Shown here piece by piece: positions 9,492 through 18,612 of a stretch of 64,000 nt of DNA. The stretch lies in assembly GCF_012927265.1 (NCBI RefSeq), contig NZ_JABBGF010000001.1:1672502-1736501 (forward strand). The letters run 5' to 3'. The position numbers and the translations under genes are program-made. The notes below the pieces were generated by a model. That model was not told the DNA's origin, searched no databases, and was given only the letters and a program-made list of their open reading frames with translations. This DNA is from Chryseobacterium cheonjiense (GTDB taxonomy: Bacteria > Bacteroidota > Bacteroidia > Flavobacteriales > Weeksellaceae). Numbering within the stretch: position 1 is the first letter of the stretch; every line of letters begins with the position of its first letter.

Positions 9492-12400
9492 ATGAAGAAG
9501 CTCCAGGATATTCTTATCTCGACCAGAACAATGGCTGTGTTGTTACTGGTGTACGCATTTGCGATGGCATATGCAACGTTCTTAGAAAACGACTACGGAA
9601 CTCCCACAGCAAAAGCATTAATTTACGAAGCAAAATGGTTTGAACTCATTATGGTTCTGCTTATTCTTAATTTCATAGGAAATATCGGAAGATACAGGCT
9701 ATGGAAAAGAGAAAAATGGCCGGTACTGGTTTTTCACCTTGCATTCGTACTTATTTTCGTTGGTGGCGCTATTACACGGTACATCAGTTTTGAGGGTACG
9801 ATGCACATCCGCGAAGGCGAAACCTCCAATGAAATCGTAACTGATAAAAACTTCCTGAAAATTCAGATTGAAGAAAAAGGTGATATCCTGAATTATCAGG
9901 ATATTCCGTATTTAATGTCTCCGTTACACAAAGATTTGCAGGCGACGTATGATTTTCATGGAAAAGAAGTGAAAGTTGTTGCCAAAGAGTATGTTCAGCG
10001 AAAAAAAGACAGCCTCGTAGCTGATCAGAATGGCGCCGAATATCTTCACCTGGTATCAACAGGACAAACCGGAAGACAGAATATCTTCATCAAGCCTGGC
10101 GAAACAAAATCGATCAACGGAACGTTAGTTACTTTCAACAGAGCCATTGAAGGAGCTGTAGAGTTTAAAAACGAAGGCGGGAAATTATTCATCAAAACAC
10201 CTGTTGATGCAAGCTATATGACCATGGCAACGCAGGCAACGGGAAATACAAAGAAAGATGAATTTCAGCCATTGGCTTTACGAAGCTTATATTCAATTAA
10301 CGAATTGAAATTAGTTGTTCCTGAAGGTCTTAAAAAAGGAAAATTAATGGCAATTGAAGGCGACAGAAAAAAAGATCAGGCCGTTCCTGACATGCTCACT
10401 GTTGAAATTCAGGGTCCGAAAACAAAGCAGCTGGTAGACCTTTCGGTTGAAAAAGGAAATCCGAATGCCTACAAACAGGTAACGATGGACGGATTGAATA
10501 TCATGATCGGTTTCGGTCCTAAAATATACAATACGCCTTTCTCACTTAAACTCGATGATTTCGTAATGGAAACATATCCGGGAAGCTCATCTCCAAGTGC
10601 TTATGAAAGTCATATTAAAATTATTGACGAAGGTAAACAGACACCTTTTAAAATCTATATGAACCATGTGCTTAATCATAAAGGTTACCGCTTTTTCCAG
10701 TCAAGTTTCGATCCCGACAGAATGGGGACGGTACTTTCTGTAAACCACGATTTCTGGGGAACCCTGATCTCTTATATCGGATACACGTTCTTATTTGGCG
10801 GAATGTTCTTTATGTTCTTCTGGAAAGGAACTCATTTCTGGAAACTTAATAAAATGCTGAAAGATGTCAACAAGAAAAGGGTAGTAACCGTATTATTATT
10901 ACTGTTAAGTTTCGGGCTGAATGCCCAAAAAATAGAAACCCACGGTACTACTGACGGCAGTAGGGAACACATCCACACAGAGGGAGAACAGCACAATCAT
11001 GATGCTGAAGTTGCTCCGTCCCAATCAGGTTCTGCAGCTCCTTCCGGATCTCATACAAAAATCAGAAGCGTTTCTGCTGATGAAATCATCGCACAAAACA
11101 AAATCAGTGCAGAACATGCCGATAAATTCGGGTATCTTCTCGTTCAGAATTTTGAAGGAAGAATTGTTCCTCTCAATACACAGGCACTGGATGTTTTAAG
11201 AAAGCTTTACAAAAGAGATGAATTTAAAGGGACTGATGGAAAATCACTTTCTGCTAACCAATGGTTTTTATCAATCAATACAAATCCTGATAACTGGATT
11301 GCTGTTCCTTTAATAAAAGTAGGAACAAAAGGCGGAGACGCCCTGAAAGAAAAAACAAAAGCAGATGAGGACGGATATACGAGTCTATTAAATCTTATTC
11401 CTTCTGATGCCAACGGAAATCTTCATTATGTATTGGAAAAAGATTATAACACAGCCTTCCGTAAAAAAGCTTCCGAGCAGACCAATTATGATAAAGAGGT
11501 AATTGCCGTTAATGAAAGAGTACAGGTATTCCAAGAAATATTCTCAGGACAGTTTATGAGAATTGTTCCTGTGAAAAACGATCCTAATCATACATGGCAT
11601 TCTTGGCTAAACCAAAAATTTGAACCAGATACAGAATCCCAGCAGGTAATGGGACCGTATCTTGCGGAAGTTCTTGTTGCCCAACAAACCGGTGACTGGA
11701 AAAGAGCGGATGCAGAGCTTACAAAGCTTTCTGATTATCAGCAGAAATGGGGTAAAGCGGTAGTGCCTGCCAAGTCCAAAGTTGAGCTTGAAGTTTTCAT
11801 GAATAAGGTGAATATTAATTTTAAATTATTGATTTTCTACACGATCATTGGCGGACTTCTTTTACTATTGGGATTTGTAGAATTATTCAAACCTAATAAA
11901 GTTTTAAACAAAACCATAAAAGCGATTATTGTAATCGGAGCTGTAGGATATTTCTTCCATTTCCTTGGACTGGTGGCAAGATGGTATATTTCCGGACACG
12001 CACCGTGGAGTAACGGTTACGAAGCTATTATTTTTATTTCATGGGTAGGAATTACTGCAGGATTGTTACTGTACAGAAATTCAAACGCCTTGATTCCTGC
12101 TGCCGGATTTATGGTTGCGGTTATCATGATGGGATTTGCGCACGGCGGTTCTGCACTTGATCCGCAGATCACACCGCTGGTTCCGGTACTGAAATCATAC
12201 TGGCTGATTGTACACGTAGCCATTATTACATCCAGCTACGGATTCTTTGCCCTGTCGATGATTATTGCCGTGATCAGTCTTGTATTTTATATTATTTCAA
12301 ATAAAGAAACTTACAAATTACACCACGATACAACTTTAAAAGAACTGGTAATTGTTTCTGAAATGTCTTTAACAATAGGTTTATTTGCATTAACGGTAGG

Positions 12401-12746
12401 AAACTTCCTGGGAGGAATCTGGGCCAATGAATCGTGGGGAAGATACTGGAGCTGGGACCCGAAAGAAACCTGGGCTTTCATTTCCATTATGGTGTATGCA
12501 TTTGTACTTCACATGAGATTGGTTCCGGGATTAAGAAGCAGATGGGCATTCCATGTGGCAACAATGTTTGCCTTCTGTTCGATGGTAATGACGTATTTCG
12601 GGGTAAATTATTACCTGAGCGGACTTCATTCATACGCAGCAGGAGATCCTGTACCGGTTCCGGCATGGGTGTACATCGGACTTGGAACAATGGCACTTTT
12701 ATCAGCCGCTTCTTATTACAAGTTTAGAATCTTAAATAAAAAATAA
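9492..12746 (+). CDS. ccsA: Fused cytochrome c biogenesis protein CcsBA (ResB-CcsA)
   Basis: This 1084-residue inner-membrane protein carries both parts of the system II cytochrome c synthase, which moves haem outward and attaches it to CxxCH motifs. The N-terminal third is ResB/CcsB-like: helices near residues 10-30, 55-75 and 85-105, a large periplasmic domain, then YRFFQSSFDPDRMGTVLSV before a helix. A His-rich middle segment (EKIETHGTTDGSREHIHTEG in part, near 480-510) leads to a periplasmic domain. The last 330 residues are CcsA, with WGRYWSWDPKETW (the WWD haem-binding motif, from about residue 982). Bacteroidota commonly encode the fusion. The ATG at 9492 is preferred to the TTG at 9468 because of the promoter box. 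Confidence 0.93.
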   Translation: MKKLQDILISTRTMAVLLLVYAFAMAYATFLENDYGTPTAKALIYEAKWFELIMVLLILNFIGNIGRYRLWKREKWPVLVFHLAFVLIFVGGAITRYISFEGTMHIREGETSNEIVTDKNFLKIQIEEKGDILNYQDIPYLMSPLHKDLQATYDFHGKEVKVVAKEYVQRKKDSLVADQNGAEYLHLVSTGQTGRQNIFIKPGETKSINGTLVTFNRAIEGAVEFKNEGGKLFIKTPVDASYMTMATQATGNTKKDEFQPLALRSLYSINELKLVVPEGLKKGKLMAIEGDRKKDQAVPDMLTVEIQGPKTKQLVDLSVEKGNPNAYKQVTMDGLNIMIGFGPKIYNTPFSLKLDDFVMETYPGSSSPSAYESHIKIIDEGKQTPFKIYMNHVLNHKGYRFFQSSFDPDRMGTVLSVNHDFWGTLISYIGYTFLFGGMFFMFFWKGTHFWKLNKMLKDVNKKRVVTVLLLLLSFGLNAQKIETHGTTDGSREHIHTEGEQHNHDAEVAPSQSGSAAPSGSHTKIRSVSADEIIAQNKISAEHADKFGYLLVQNFEGRIVPLNTQALDVLRKLYKRDEFKGTDGKSLSANQWFLSINTNPDNWIAVPLIKVGTKGGDALKEKTKADEDGYTSLLNLIPSDANGNLHYVLEKDYNTAFRKKASEQTNYDKEVIAVNERVQVFQEIFSGQFMRIVPVKNDPNHTWHSWLNQKFEPDTESQQVMGPYLAEVLVAQQTGDWKRADAELTKLSDYQQKWGKAVVPAKSKVELEVFMNKVNINFKLLIFYTIIGGLLLLLGFVELFKPNKVLNKTIKAIIVIGAVGYFFHFLGLVARWYISGHAPWSNGYEAIIFISWVGITAGLLLYRNSNALIPAAGFMVAVIMMGFAHGGSALDPQITPLVPVLKSYWLIVHVAIITSSYGFFALSMIIAVISLVFYIISNKETYKLHHDTTLKELVIVSEMSLTIGLFALTVGNFLGGIWANESWGRYWSWDPKETWAFISIMVYAFVLHMRLVPGLRSRWAFHVATMFAFCSMVMTYFGVNYYLSGLHSYAAGDPVPVPAWVYIGLGTMALLSAASYYKFRILNKK

Positions 12747-12770
12747 GTTTAAAATTTATTATCCATACAA

Positions 12771-12799
12771 TCCCTGAAATTAATTTTTCAGGGATTTTT
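12771..12799 (+). terminator. Terminator of ccsBA
   Basis: TCCCTGAAA (12771-12779) and TTTCAGGGA (12786-12794) form a 9-bp stem followed by a T-run. Confidence 0.85.
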
Positions 12800-12970
12800 C
12801 GTGCTGAATATTTAACGGTATAGGAAACTGAAGCGTTAAGAAAATTAAAATTTCAATTCTTGAATTTGTGTTTCTTTCAAGTCAAAATAAATTTTAAAAT
12901 AAATAATTTTGATGAAAAAAAAGCCATATCTTTATGATATCAAAATAATATCAAACTAAAAATTTATATC

Positions 12971-13837
12971 ATGGAAAAAATCTTGAAACCGATGTCCGGT
13001 TACCTCACTTTGGTGATCTGCCTCGGACTTTTTATTGCTTCAATTTACCTTTTTGCAATCGGAGTTGACAATAACATTACATTGGTTGTCCTTTCGGCAC
13101 TGGCGTTTATCCTGTTTTGTTTTTTTCTGAAAGGCCTGATGATCATTCAGCCGAACCATTCGAGAGTGCTGAACTTTTTCGGGAAATATGTAGGCACCGT
13201 AAAAGACAATGGCTTGTTTTTTATCAATCCCTTATATTCATCCCAGAAAATAAGTCTTCGTTCTGAAAATTTACAGGGACAAACCCTGAAAGTCAACGAC
13301 AAAATGGGAAATCCTATTGAGATTGCTGTTGTTATCGTCTGGAAAGTAGGAGATACCTACAAAGCCGCTTTCGATGTCGAGCGGTATTCAGATTTTGTGA
13401 AAATGCAGAGTGAAGCTGCGGTACGTCATCTGGCGATGAGCTTTCCTTATGACAATCTGGAAGACGATCATGCCCCGATCACGTTGAGAGAAGGTGGAGA
13501 TAAAATCAATGCTATCCTTGAGCAGGAACTTACGGAAAGACTTTCAAAAGCAGGGATTACCATCCAGGAAGCGAGAATTTCTCACTTAGCGTATGCATCA
13601 GAGATTGCAGGAGCCATGCTTCAAAGACAGCAGGCTACAGCAATAGTTGCGGCGAGAACCAAAATTGTGGAAGGAGCAGTAGGTATGGTAGATTTAGCTT
13701 TAAAAAAATTATCAGAAGAAAATATTGTGGAGCTGGACGACGAAAGAAAAGCAGCTATGGTAAGCAATTTAATGGTGGTTCTTTGTGGCGAAAAAGCCGC
13801 AACACCAATTCTAAATGCAGGAACATTGTATAATTAA
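12971..13837 (+). CDS. SPFH / band 7 domain membrane protein
   Basis: This 288-residue protein has two N-terminal hydrophobic segments (residues 12-33 and 37-57). A stomatin/prohibitin-type SPFH domain follows: IIQPNHSRVLNFFGKYVGTV, QTLKVNDKMGNPIEIAVVIVWKV and YSDFVKMQSEAAVRHLAM. The tail region AGITIQEARISHLAYASEIAGAMLQRQQA is the classic SPFH helix. Such proteins form membrane-bound rings that organise microdomains or guard proteases; the partner is not evident here. A gene for a small ribbon-helix-helix-like protein starts 111 bases downstream on the same strand, a pairing that suggests a shared transcript. There is no NfeD-like gene beside it. Confidence 0.88.
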   Translation: MEKILKPMSGYLTLVICLGLFIASIYLFAIGVDNNITLVVLSALAFILFCFFLKGLMIIQPNHSRVLNFFGKYVGTVKDNGLFFINPLYSSQKISLRSENLQGQTLKVNDKMGNPIEIAVVIVWKVGDTYKAAFDVERYSDFVKMQSEAAVRHLAMSFPYDNLEDDHAPITLREGGDKINAILEQELTERLSKAGITIQEARISHLAYASEIAGAMLQRQQATAIVAARTKIVEGAVGMVDLALKKLSEENIVELDDERKAAMVSNLMVVLCGEKAATPILNAGTLYN

Positions 13838-13948
13838 GTCAAGGCTAAGTAATATTTATATTATCAATATTATTCTGACCGAAGCATTCTTACAAAGATA
13901 TTTTCAATCATATTAAATCTTGTTTGCTTAACGTTAAATGAAATAAAA

Positions 13949-14137
13949 ATGAAATCAGAAAAAGCTCAGAATTCTTCCGAAAGCAAAGGCAAAAAATCTT
14001 TTGTCCTCAGGATAGATGAGTCTACTTACAAGCTTCTTGAAAAATGGTCCAATGATGAGTTCAGAAGTGTAAACGGACAGATTGAGTTTTTGCTTCATCA
14101 GAGTTTACTTAATTCCGGAAGAAAGAAGAAAGAGTAA
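13949..14137 (+). CDS. Small Arc-like ribbon-helix-helix protein
   Basis: The 62 residues have a charged N-terminus followed by KSFVLRIDESTYKLLEKWSNDEFRSVNGQIEFLLHQSLL. This is the pattern of an Arc/HicB-type ribbon-helix-helix fold: a short beta strand FVLRID, then two helices, with the second starting at S-x-N-x-Q-I. Such proteins bind DNA as dimers. A toxin partner is not visible: the neighbours are the SPFH gene upstream and, beyond a terminator, a minus-strand 49-codon gene. The C-terminal run of Arg/Lys could add nucleic-acid affinity. The function is unknown; a role in regulating its own SPFH-containing transcript is possible but only inferred. Confidence 0.75.
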   Translation: MKSEKAQNSSESKGKKSFVLRIDESTYKLLEKWSNDEFRSVNGQIEFLLHQSLLNSGRKKKE

Positions 14138-14152
14138 AATAATACATTACAC

Positions 14153-14179
14153 AAAAGCAGAGAAATTTCTCTGCTTTTT
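14153..14179. terminator. Bidirectional terminator between converging small genes
   Basis: AAAAGCAGAGAAA (14153-14165) and TTTCTCTGCTTTT (14166-14178) form a perfect 26-base palindrome. It ends the RHH gene on the plus strand and the 49-residue gene (stop at 14178) on the minus strand. Confidence 0.88.
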
Positions 14180-14327
14180 ATTTTATACAACTTTGAAGCG
14201 TATCTGCCCCAAAGTAAAAGATAACCAGCCAAATCAGCCCTTTTATGGTAAAGAATGCTAATCCCGCCCAGCCTACACGTTTAAACCATTTCTTAAACTT
14301 TGAGTTATTTTCCTGAGAGCTTTCCAT
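14178..14327 (-). CDS. 49-residue single-pass membrane protein, unknown
   Basis: This frame is below the usual size limit but looks real. It starts MESSQENNSKFKKWFKRVGW and continues into a hydrophobic segment, AGLAFFTIKGLIWLVIFYFG (residues 21-40), ending DTLQSCIK. A soluble basic N-terminus, one membrane helix and a short tail make a plausible small inner-membrane protein. It has an ATG start, and its stop abuts a perfect bidirectional terminator shared with the converging RHH gene. I remember similar short proteins in other Flavobacteriia but could not search. No function can be proposed. Confidence 0.65.
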   Translation of the reverse strand: MESSQENNSKFKKWFKRVGWAGLAFFTIKGLIWLVIFYFGADTLQSCIK

Positions 14328-14464
14328 TTCTGAATATCAAAAGATTACCATACAAAGATAAGCATGTTTATAATTAGTCCAAATAAAAAACCCGTTAAAA
14401 AAATTTAAATTTTGCAGTTCGCGTAATATTTTTAACTTTAGGGAAAACGAAAAGTAAAATTTTT

Positions 14465-16015
14465 ATGTCTAAAAAAGTAAAAGATTTTGGGATTGAAAAA
14501 ACGCTCAAAAATCTAGGAATTAAGGATGAAAATAAAGGAACTTCAACAGGCGGAAAATACTTTGCATCAGGGAAAACCATAGAAAGCTATTCTCCGGTAG
14601 ACGGAAATCTTATTGCCAAAGTAAAAACTTCAGGAGAATCCGATTACGACAAAGTTCTTGAAACTGCACAAAATGCATTTAAGGAATTCAGGCTCATTCC
14701 CGCTCCTAAAAGAGGGGAAATCGTAAGGCAGCTTGGCCAGAAACTAAGACAATACAAAAACGATCTCGGAAAACTTGTTTCTTATGAAATGGGAAAATCA
14801 CTACAGGAGGGTCTTGGTGAAGTTCAGGAAATGATCGACATCTGCGATTTTGCCGTAGGCGTTTCACGACAGCTTCACGGTTACACGATGCATTCCGAAA
14901 GACCGGGACACAGAATGTACGAACAGTACCATCCGCTGGGAATTGTAGGGATTATTACCGCTTTTAATTTCCCGGTAGCCGTATGGTCGTGGAACACTGC
15001 TTTAGCTTGGATCTGCGGAAACGTTACCATCTGGAAACCATCAGAAAAGACGCCGCTTTGTGCCGTTGCCTGCCAGAATATCATGAATGAAGTTTTAAAG
15101 GAAAATAACCTTCCCGAAGGAATTTCAAGCGTTTTGGTTGCAGATCATGAAATCGGACAGAAACTGGTAGACGACAAAAGAGTAGCCCTTATATCATTTA
15201 CAGGTTCAACAAGAGTAGGAAGAATGGTTTCTGCAAATGTTGCCCAAAGATTCGGGAAATCGATTCTTGAATTAGGAGGAAATAATGCTATTATTATTTC
15301 TCAGGATGCCGATATTAATATGTCAATCATCGGAGCTGTTTTCGGAGCAGTGGGTACAGCCGGACAAAGATGTACTTCCACAAGAAGATTGATTATCCAC
15401 GAAAGTGTTTATGATGAAGTGAAAAATCGTTTGGTAAAAGCATACGGACAACTTAAGATCGGAAATCCTCTTGACGAAAGCAATCATGTAGGACCTCTTA
15501 TTGATACAGATGCCGTAAACATGTACCAGGAAGCTATTAAAAAAGGTAAAAAAGAAGGTGCAAAATTCATTGTGGAAGGAGAAGTACTGAAAGGAAAAGG
15601 CTACGAATCCGGATGTTATGTAAAACCATGTATCGCAGAGGTAAAAAACTCTTACGAAATCGTGCAGCATGAGACTTTTGCCCCTATCTTATATCTTATC
15701 AAATACAAGACATTAGAAGAAGCGATTGCCATTCAGAATGATGTTCCGCAAGGTTTATCATCTGCAATCATGACACAGAATTTAAGAGAGGCAGAATTAT
15801 TCCTTTCCCATGCAGGTTCAGACTGTGGTATTGCCAATGTAAACATCGGAACTTCAGGTGCGGAGATCGGTGGCGCATTCGGTGGAGAAAAAGAAACCGG
15901 CGGCGGAAGAGAATCCGGTTCAGATGTCTGGAAATATTACATGAGAAGACAGACGAATACCATCAATTATACAGCAAGCCTTCCTTTAGCACAGGGAATT
16001 AAGTTTGACCTTTAA
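14465..16015 (+). CDS. amaB: Aldehyde dehydrogenase, probable 2-aminoadipate semialdehyde dehydrogenase
   Basis: This 516-residue NAD(P)-dependent ALDH resembles the ALDH7 (antiquitin) group that oxidises 2-aminoadipate semialdehyde, or its cyclic form P6C, to 2-aminoadipate. Visible motifs include the catalytic Glu in LELGGNNA (Glu269), the catalytic Cys in GQRCTSTRRL (Cys303), GSTRVGRMV cofactor binding, and ETFAPILYL. The neighbouring gene encodes L-lysine 6-transaminase, which makes precisely this aldehyde, so the substrate assignment is well supported by context. Lysine transaminase and P6C dehydrogenase were described in flavobacteria (family knowledge). The gap to the transaminase is 115 bases, so the two are likely co-expressed. 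The symbol is tentative. Confidence 0.87.
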   Translation: MSKKVKDFGIEKTLKNLGIKDENKGTSTGGKYFASGKTIESYSPVDGNLIAKVKTSGESDYDKVLETAQNAFKEFRLIPAPKRGEIVRQLGQKLRQYKNDLGKLVSYEMGKSLQEGLGEVQEMIDICDFAVGVSRQLHGYTMHSERPGHRMYEQYHPLGIVGIITAFNFPVAVWSWNTALAWICGNVTIWKPSEKTPLCAVACQNIMNEVLKENNLPEGISSVLVADHEIGQKLVDDKRVALISFTGSTRVGRMVSANVAQRFGKSILELGGNNAIIISQDADINMSIIGAVFGAVGTAGQRCTSTRRLIIHESVYDEVKNRLVKAYGQLKIGNPLDESNHVGPLIDTDAVNMYQEAIKKGKKEGAKFIVEGEVLKGKGYESGCYVKPCIAEVKNSYEIVQHETFAPILYLIKYKTLEEAIAIQNDVPQGLSSAIMTQNLREAELFLSHAGSDCGIANVNIGTSGAEIGGAFGGEKETGGGRESGSDVWKYYMRRQTNTINYTASLPLAQGIKFDL

Positions 16016-16130
16016 TTATTAAAACATTAAGAAATTCAGAGATTTAAAAATTAAAAATTGTCAACTTTTAAATAATCTCTTTGTTTCAACATCATTAATT
16101 TATTATTAATCCCCCCTAAGATTAATTAAA

Positions 16131-17453
16131 ATGGAAACAATTGACTTACAAGTAAACAAAGTAAAAGAAACAGTAGGAAAACACGTTCTGGCAGACGGAT
16201 TCGATTTCGTCATGGACATCGAAAAATCGCACGGATCATGGCTTTACGATAAACTTACCAACAAAGAATATCTGGATATGTTTTCCATGTTTGCATCAGC
16301 ATCCATAGGCTACAATCATCCTTATCTGGTGGAAAAATCCGCATGGCTGGGAAAAATGGCCGTCAACAAACCTACATTGGCCGATGTATATTCTGAAGAA
16401 TATGCTCACTTCCTTGAAGTTTTTGAAAGGGTAGTAATCCCCGAAGAGCTACAGTATGCTTTCTTCATAGAAGGCGGTGCACTGGCTGTTGAAAATGCCA
16501 TGAAGGCATGTTTCGACTGGAAAACCCGTAAGAATTTTGAAAAAGGTCTTGATACAGAAGCTGGAATATGCATTCATTTCAGACAGGCTTTTCACGGAAG
16601 AAGCGGTTACACATTGAGCCTTACCAATACTGCTGACCCTAGAAAATATCAGTATTTCCCAATGTTCGAATGGCCAAGAATCCTGAATCCTAAACTTTCT
16701 TTCCCAATAACGGAAGAAAACCTGGAGGAAACCATCAAGAATGAAAGACTTGCTTTATTAAATATTGAAGAAGCAATTTTGATGAACCCGAATAAAGTGG
16801 CCTGCATCATCATCGAGCCCATCCAGGCAGAAGGTGGAGACAATCATTTCAGAGACGAATTTTTATCCGGATTACGAAGAATATGCGACGAAAATGAGAT
16901 CCTTCTTATTTTTGATGAAGTGCAGACAGGCATCGGAATTACCGGAAAAATGTGGGCATTTCAGCACTTTACCGCCAAACCGGATATTATCTCTTTCGGT
17001 AAAAAGACACAGGTTTGCGGTATTTTGGCCAATAAAGAAAAATTTGATGAAGTTCCTCAGAATGTTTTCAGGGAAAGTTCCAGAATCAATTCTACATTTG
17101 GCGGCAATTTTATCGATATGCTCCGTTTCCAGCTGGTGATGGAAGTTATCGAAAAGGAAAATCTTGTGGAACATGCAAGAGTCGTAGGCGATTTCTTGCT
17201 TGAAGGCCTGAAAAGCCTTTCCGAGAAATATCCTGAAAAATTATCAAATGCAAGAGGAAGAGGATTAATGTGTGCTATCGACCTTGCTACTCATGAGCAG
17301 AGAAACAACCTTAGAGACGAGCTTTGGAATGACGGAATGATCGTTCTGTCATGCGGAGATTTGTCGTTGCGTTTCAGACCGCACCTGAATGTCAGCAAAG
17401 AAGAAATACAGCTTGCGCTGGATAAAATAGAAAATAACATCCATAAAATTTAA
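16131..17453 (+). CDS. lat: L-lysine 6-transaminase (lysine epsilon-aminotransferase)
   Basis: This 440-residue class III PLP aminotransferase moves the epsilon amino group of lysine to 2-oxoglutarate and yields 2-aminoadipate semialdehyde. It has DGFDFVMDIEKSHGSWLYD at the N-terminus and IIIEPIQAEGGDNHFRDEF, where LAT replaces the usual GG region of class III enzymes. LIFDEVQTGIGITGKMWAFQ precedes the PLP lysine in SFGKKTQVCG (Lys291), a strong LAT signature. RGRGLMCAIDL near residue 375 closes the fold. It follows the aldehyde dehydrogenase that uses its product. The pathway drains lysine to 2-aminoadipate; what happens after that is not encoded here. Confidence 0.92.
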   Translation: METIDLQVNKVKETVGKHVLADGFDFVMDIEKSHGSWLYDKLTNKEYLDMFSMFASASIGYNHPYLVEKSAWLGKMAVNKPTLADVYSEEYAHFLEVFERVVIPEELQYAFFIEGGALAVENAMKACFDWKTRKNFEKGLDTEAGICIHFRQAFHGRSGYTLSLTNTADPRKYQYFPMFEWPRILNPKLSFPITEENLEETIKNERLALLNIEEAILMNPNKVACIIIEPIQAEGGDNHFRDEFLSGLRRICDENEILLIFDEVQTGIGITGKMWAFQHFTAKPDIISFGKKTQVCGILANKEKFDEVPQNVFRESSRINSTFGGNFIDMLRFQLVMEVIEKENLVEHARVVGDFLLEGLKSLSEKYPEKLSNARGRGLMCAIDLATHEQRNNLRDELWNDGMIVLSCGDLSLRFRPHLNVSKEEIQLALDKIENNIHKI

Positions 17454-17514
17454 ATAACGGATTTGTAATTTTAAAAAAAATGTCATAAATTTAGATACTC
17501 AAACGTAACAGAAC

Positions 17515-17745
17515 ATGGAAAGAAGTACAAGAGTATCAGTTTTTGAAAGTGACAAACCTGCAGAAATTCAGCTGATTAAATCAAAACTGGATGATGCAAA
17601 CATTACCAATGCCGTAGAAAACAGCTATCTTACTTTCACAACTACGCCAACGGCAACATCGCTGAAAGTAATGGTAAAACTGGAGGACGAGAAAAAAGCA
17701 TTTGAAGTAATTGATGCTTATCTCCAGCAAAATGAAAATCAATAA
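17515..17745 (+). CDS. DUF2007-type small protein
   Basis: This 76-residue protein matches the pattern of the DUF2007 family: VSVFESDKPAEIQLIKSKLDDANI at the start, then a variable strand region, and KVMVKLEDEKKAFEVIDAY near the end. The fold is ferredoxin-like, reminiscent of the ACT or PII class, and members are called putative signal-transducing proteins without proven activity. It lies 62 bases after lat on the same strand and before a terminator, so it may be the last gene of the lysine transcript. Confidence 0.8.
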   Translation: MERSTRVSVFESDKPAEIQLIKSKLDDANITNAVENSYLTFTTTPTATSLKVMVKLEDEKKAFEVIDAYLQQNENQ

Positions 17746-17778
17746 AACAATTTCATAATTTTAAATTTTACTACTTCG

Positions 17779-17817
17779 AACCGAAAATTAATTTCAATTA
17801 GTTTTCGGTTTTTTTTA
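17779..17817 (+). terminator. Terminator after the DUF2007 gene
   Basis: AACCGAAAA (17779-17787) and TTTTCGGTT (17802-17810) form a 9-bp stem followed by six more T residues. Confidence 0.85.
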
Positions 17818-18007
17818 GGTTAAAGTTCATTTTATATTTATCCATACTTATCCTGATCGTAAATAAATATAATCATAATTAATAAACCTTTAGTCGAGCA
17901 ATGTCATGCTGAGCTTTTAAAAGCATCACCCGGCTTTAAAAATCTTTTAAGATAGATGCATTTTAAATTTAACCGAATCAACCTTTATAATTAAATTTTT
18001 CACAATA

Positions 18008-18520
18008 ATGAATTCAGAAACCCAATTAAGAAAAGCGGAAATTGCAGACAGAGATGTTATCTGGGACATTTTACAGCAAGCAATAGAAAGAAGAAGAAAA
18101 GACGGGAGTGACCAATGGCAACAGGGCTATCCCAATATCAATACCGTGGAAAGTGATATAGAAAAAGGATTTGGATATGTCATGACCGTAGAGGGAGAAA
18201 TTGCAGTGTACGCAGCACTTATCTTAAATGATGAACCGGCTTACAGTACGATTGAGGGAGCCTGGCTGAGCAACGGAGAATTTGTTGTGGTCCACAGAGT
18301 AGCAGTGGATGAAAAATTTGCCGGACAGGGAATGACCAAAAAACTGTTTGACCATATTGAAGAATTTACAAAATCTCATGGAATTCAGAGCATTAAAGTA
18401 GATACCAATTTCGATAACATGGCCATGCTTAAAATCCTGGAAAGCAAAGGCTACACCTATTGCGGAGAAGTTTATCTGGCGGGTGGAATCAGAAAAGCAT
18501 TTGAGAAGATTATTATTTAG
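18008..18520 (+). CDS. GNAT family N-acetyltransferase
   Basis: The 170 residues form a GNAT fold. The N-terminal part, LRKAEIADRDVIWDILQQAIERR, is the usual alpha1-alpha2 entry. Motif A is VVVHRVAVDEKFAGQGMTKKLFDHIEEF, with AGQGM as the acetyl-CoA pyrophosphate loop (about residues 106-110). Motif B is IKVDTNFDNMAMLKILESKGYTYCGEV. The substrate is unknown; GNATs of this type often act on small amines or peptides. It is a single gene with its own upstream region of about 260 bases that contains a fragment resembling a dispersed repeat. Confidence 0.88.
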   Translation: MNSETQLRKAEIADRDVIWDILQQAIERRRKDGSDQWQQGYPNINTVESDIEKGFGYVMTVEGEIAVYAALILNDEPAYSTIEGAWLSNGEFVVVHRVAVDEKFAGQGMTKKLFDHIEEFTKSHGIQSIKVDTNFDNMAMLKILESKGYTYCGEVYLAGGIRKAFEKIII

Positions 18521-18593
18521 CATAAAAGTTAAATCCAACTTCATTGATTTTTTAAAAAAAGTAAAATTTATAAACTCTATCAGCTTTGTTCGT

Positions 18594-18608
18594 TTAGTTC
18601 AGAACTAA
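18594..18608 (+). promoter_or_regulatory. Palindromic operator candidate of the efflux operon
   Basis: TTAGTTCAGAACTAA is a perfect 15-bp palindrome (7-bp arms around one base). It lies just before the -7 box (18613-18620) and after a TTTG (18585-18588), inside the promoter of the MarR/GbsR-type regulator and efflux genes. Binding by that regulator is inferred. Confidence 0.6.
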
Positions 18609-18612
18609 TTTT

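Noticed and set aside
12900..12970. Repeated GATATC/ATATC words before the SPFH gene
   Set aside because: They are short and AT-rich with no regular spacing; not above what chance allows here.
14138..14330. Toxin gene partner for the Arc-like protein
   Set aside because: The only neighbour is a converging 49-codon membrane protein behind a shared terminator; a type I or II toxin layout would usually be same-strand and adjacent.
17880..17940. Fragment resembling a dispersed TGTCATnCTGAGC repeat before the GNAT gene
   Set aside because: Only a short degenerate match with no second arm was found, so it is not listed as a repeat.
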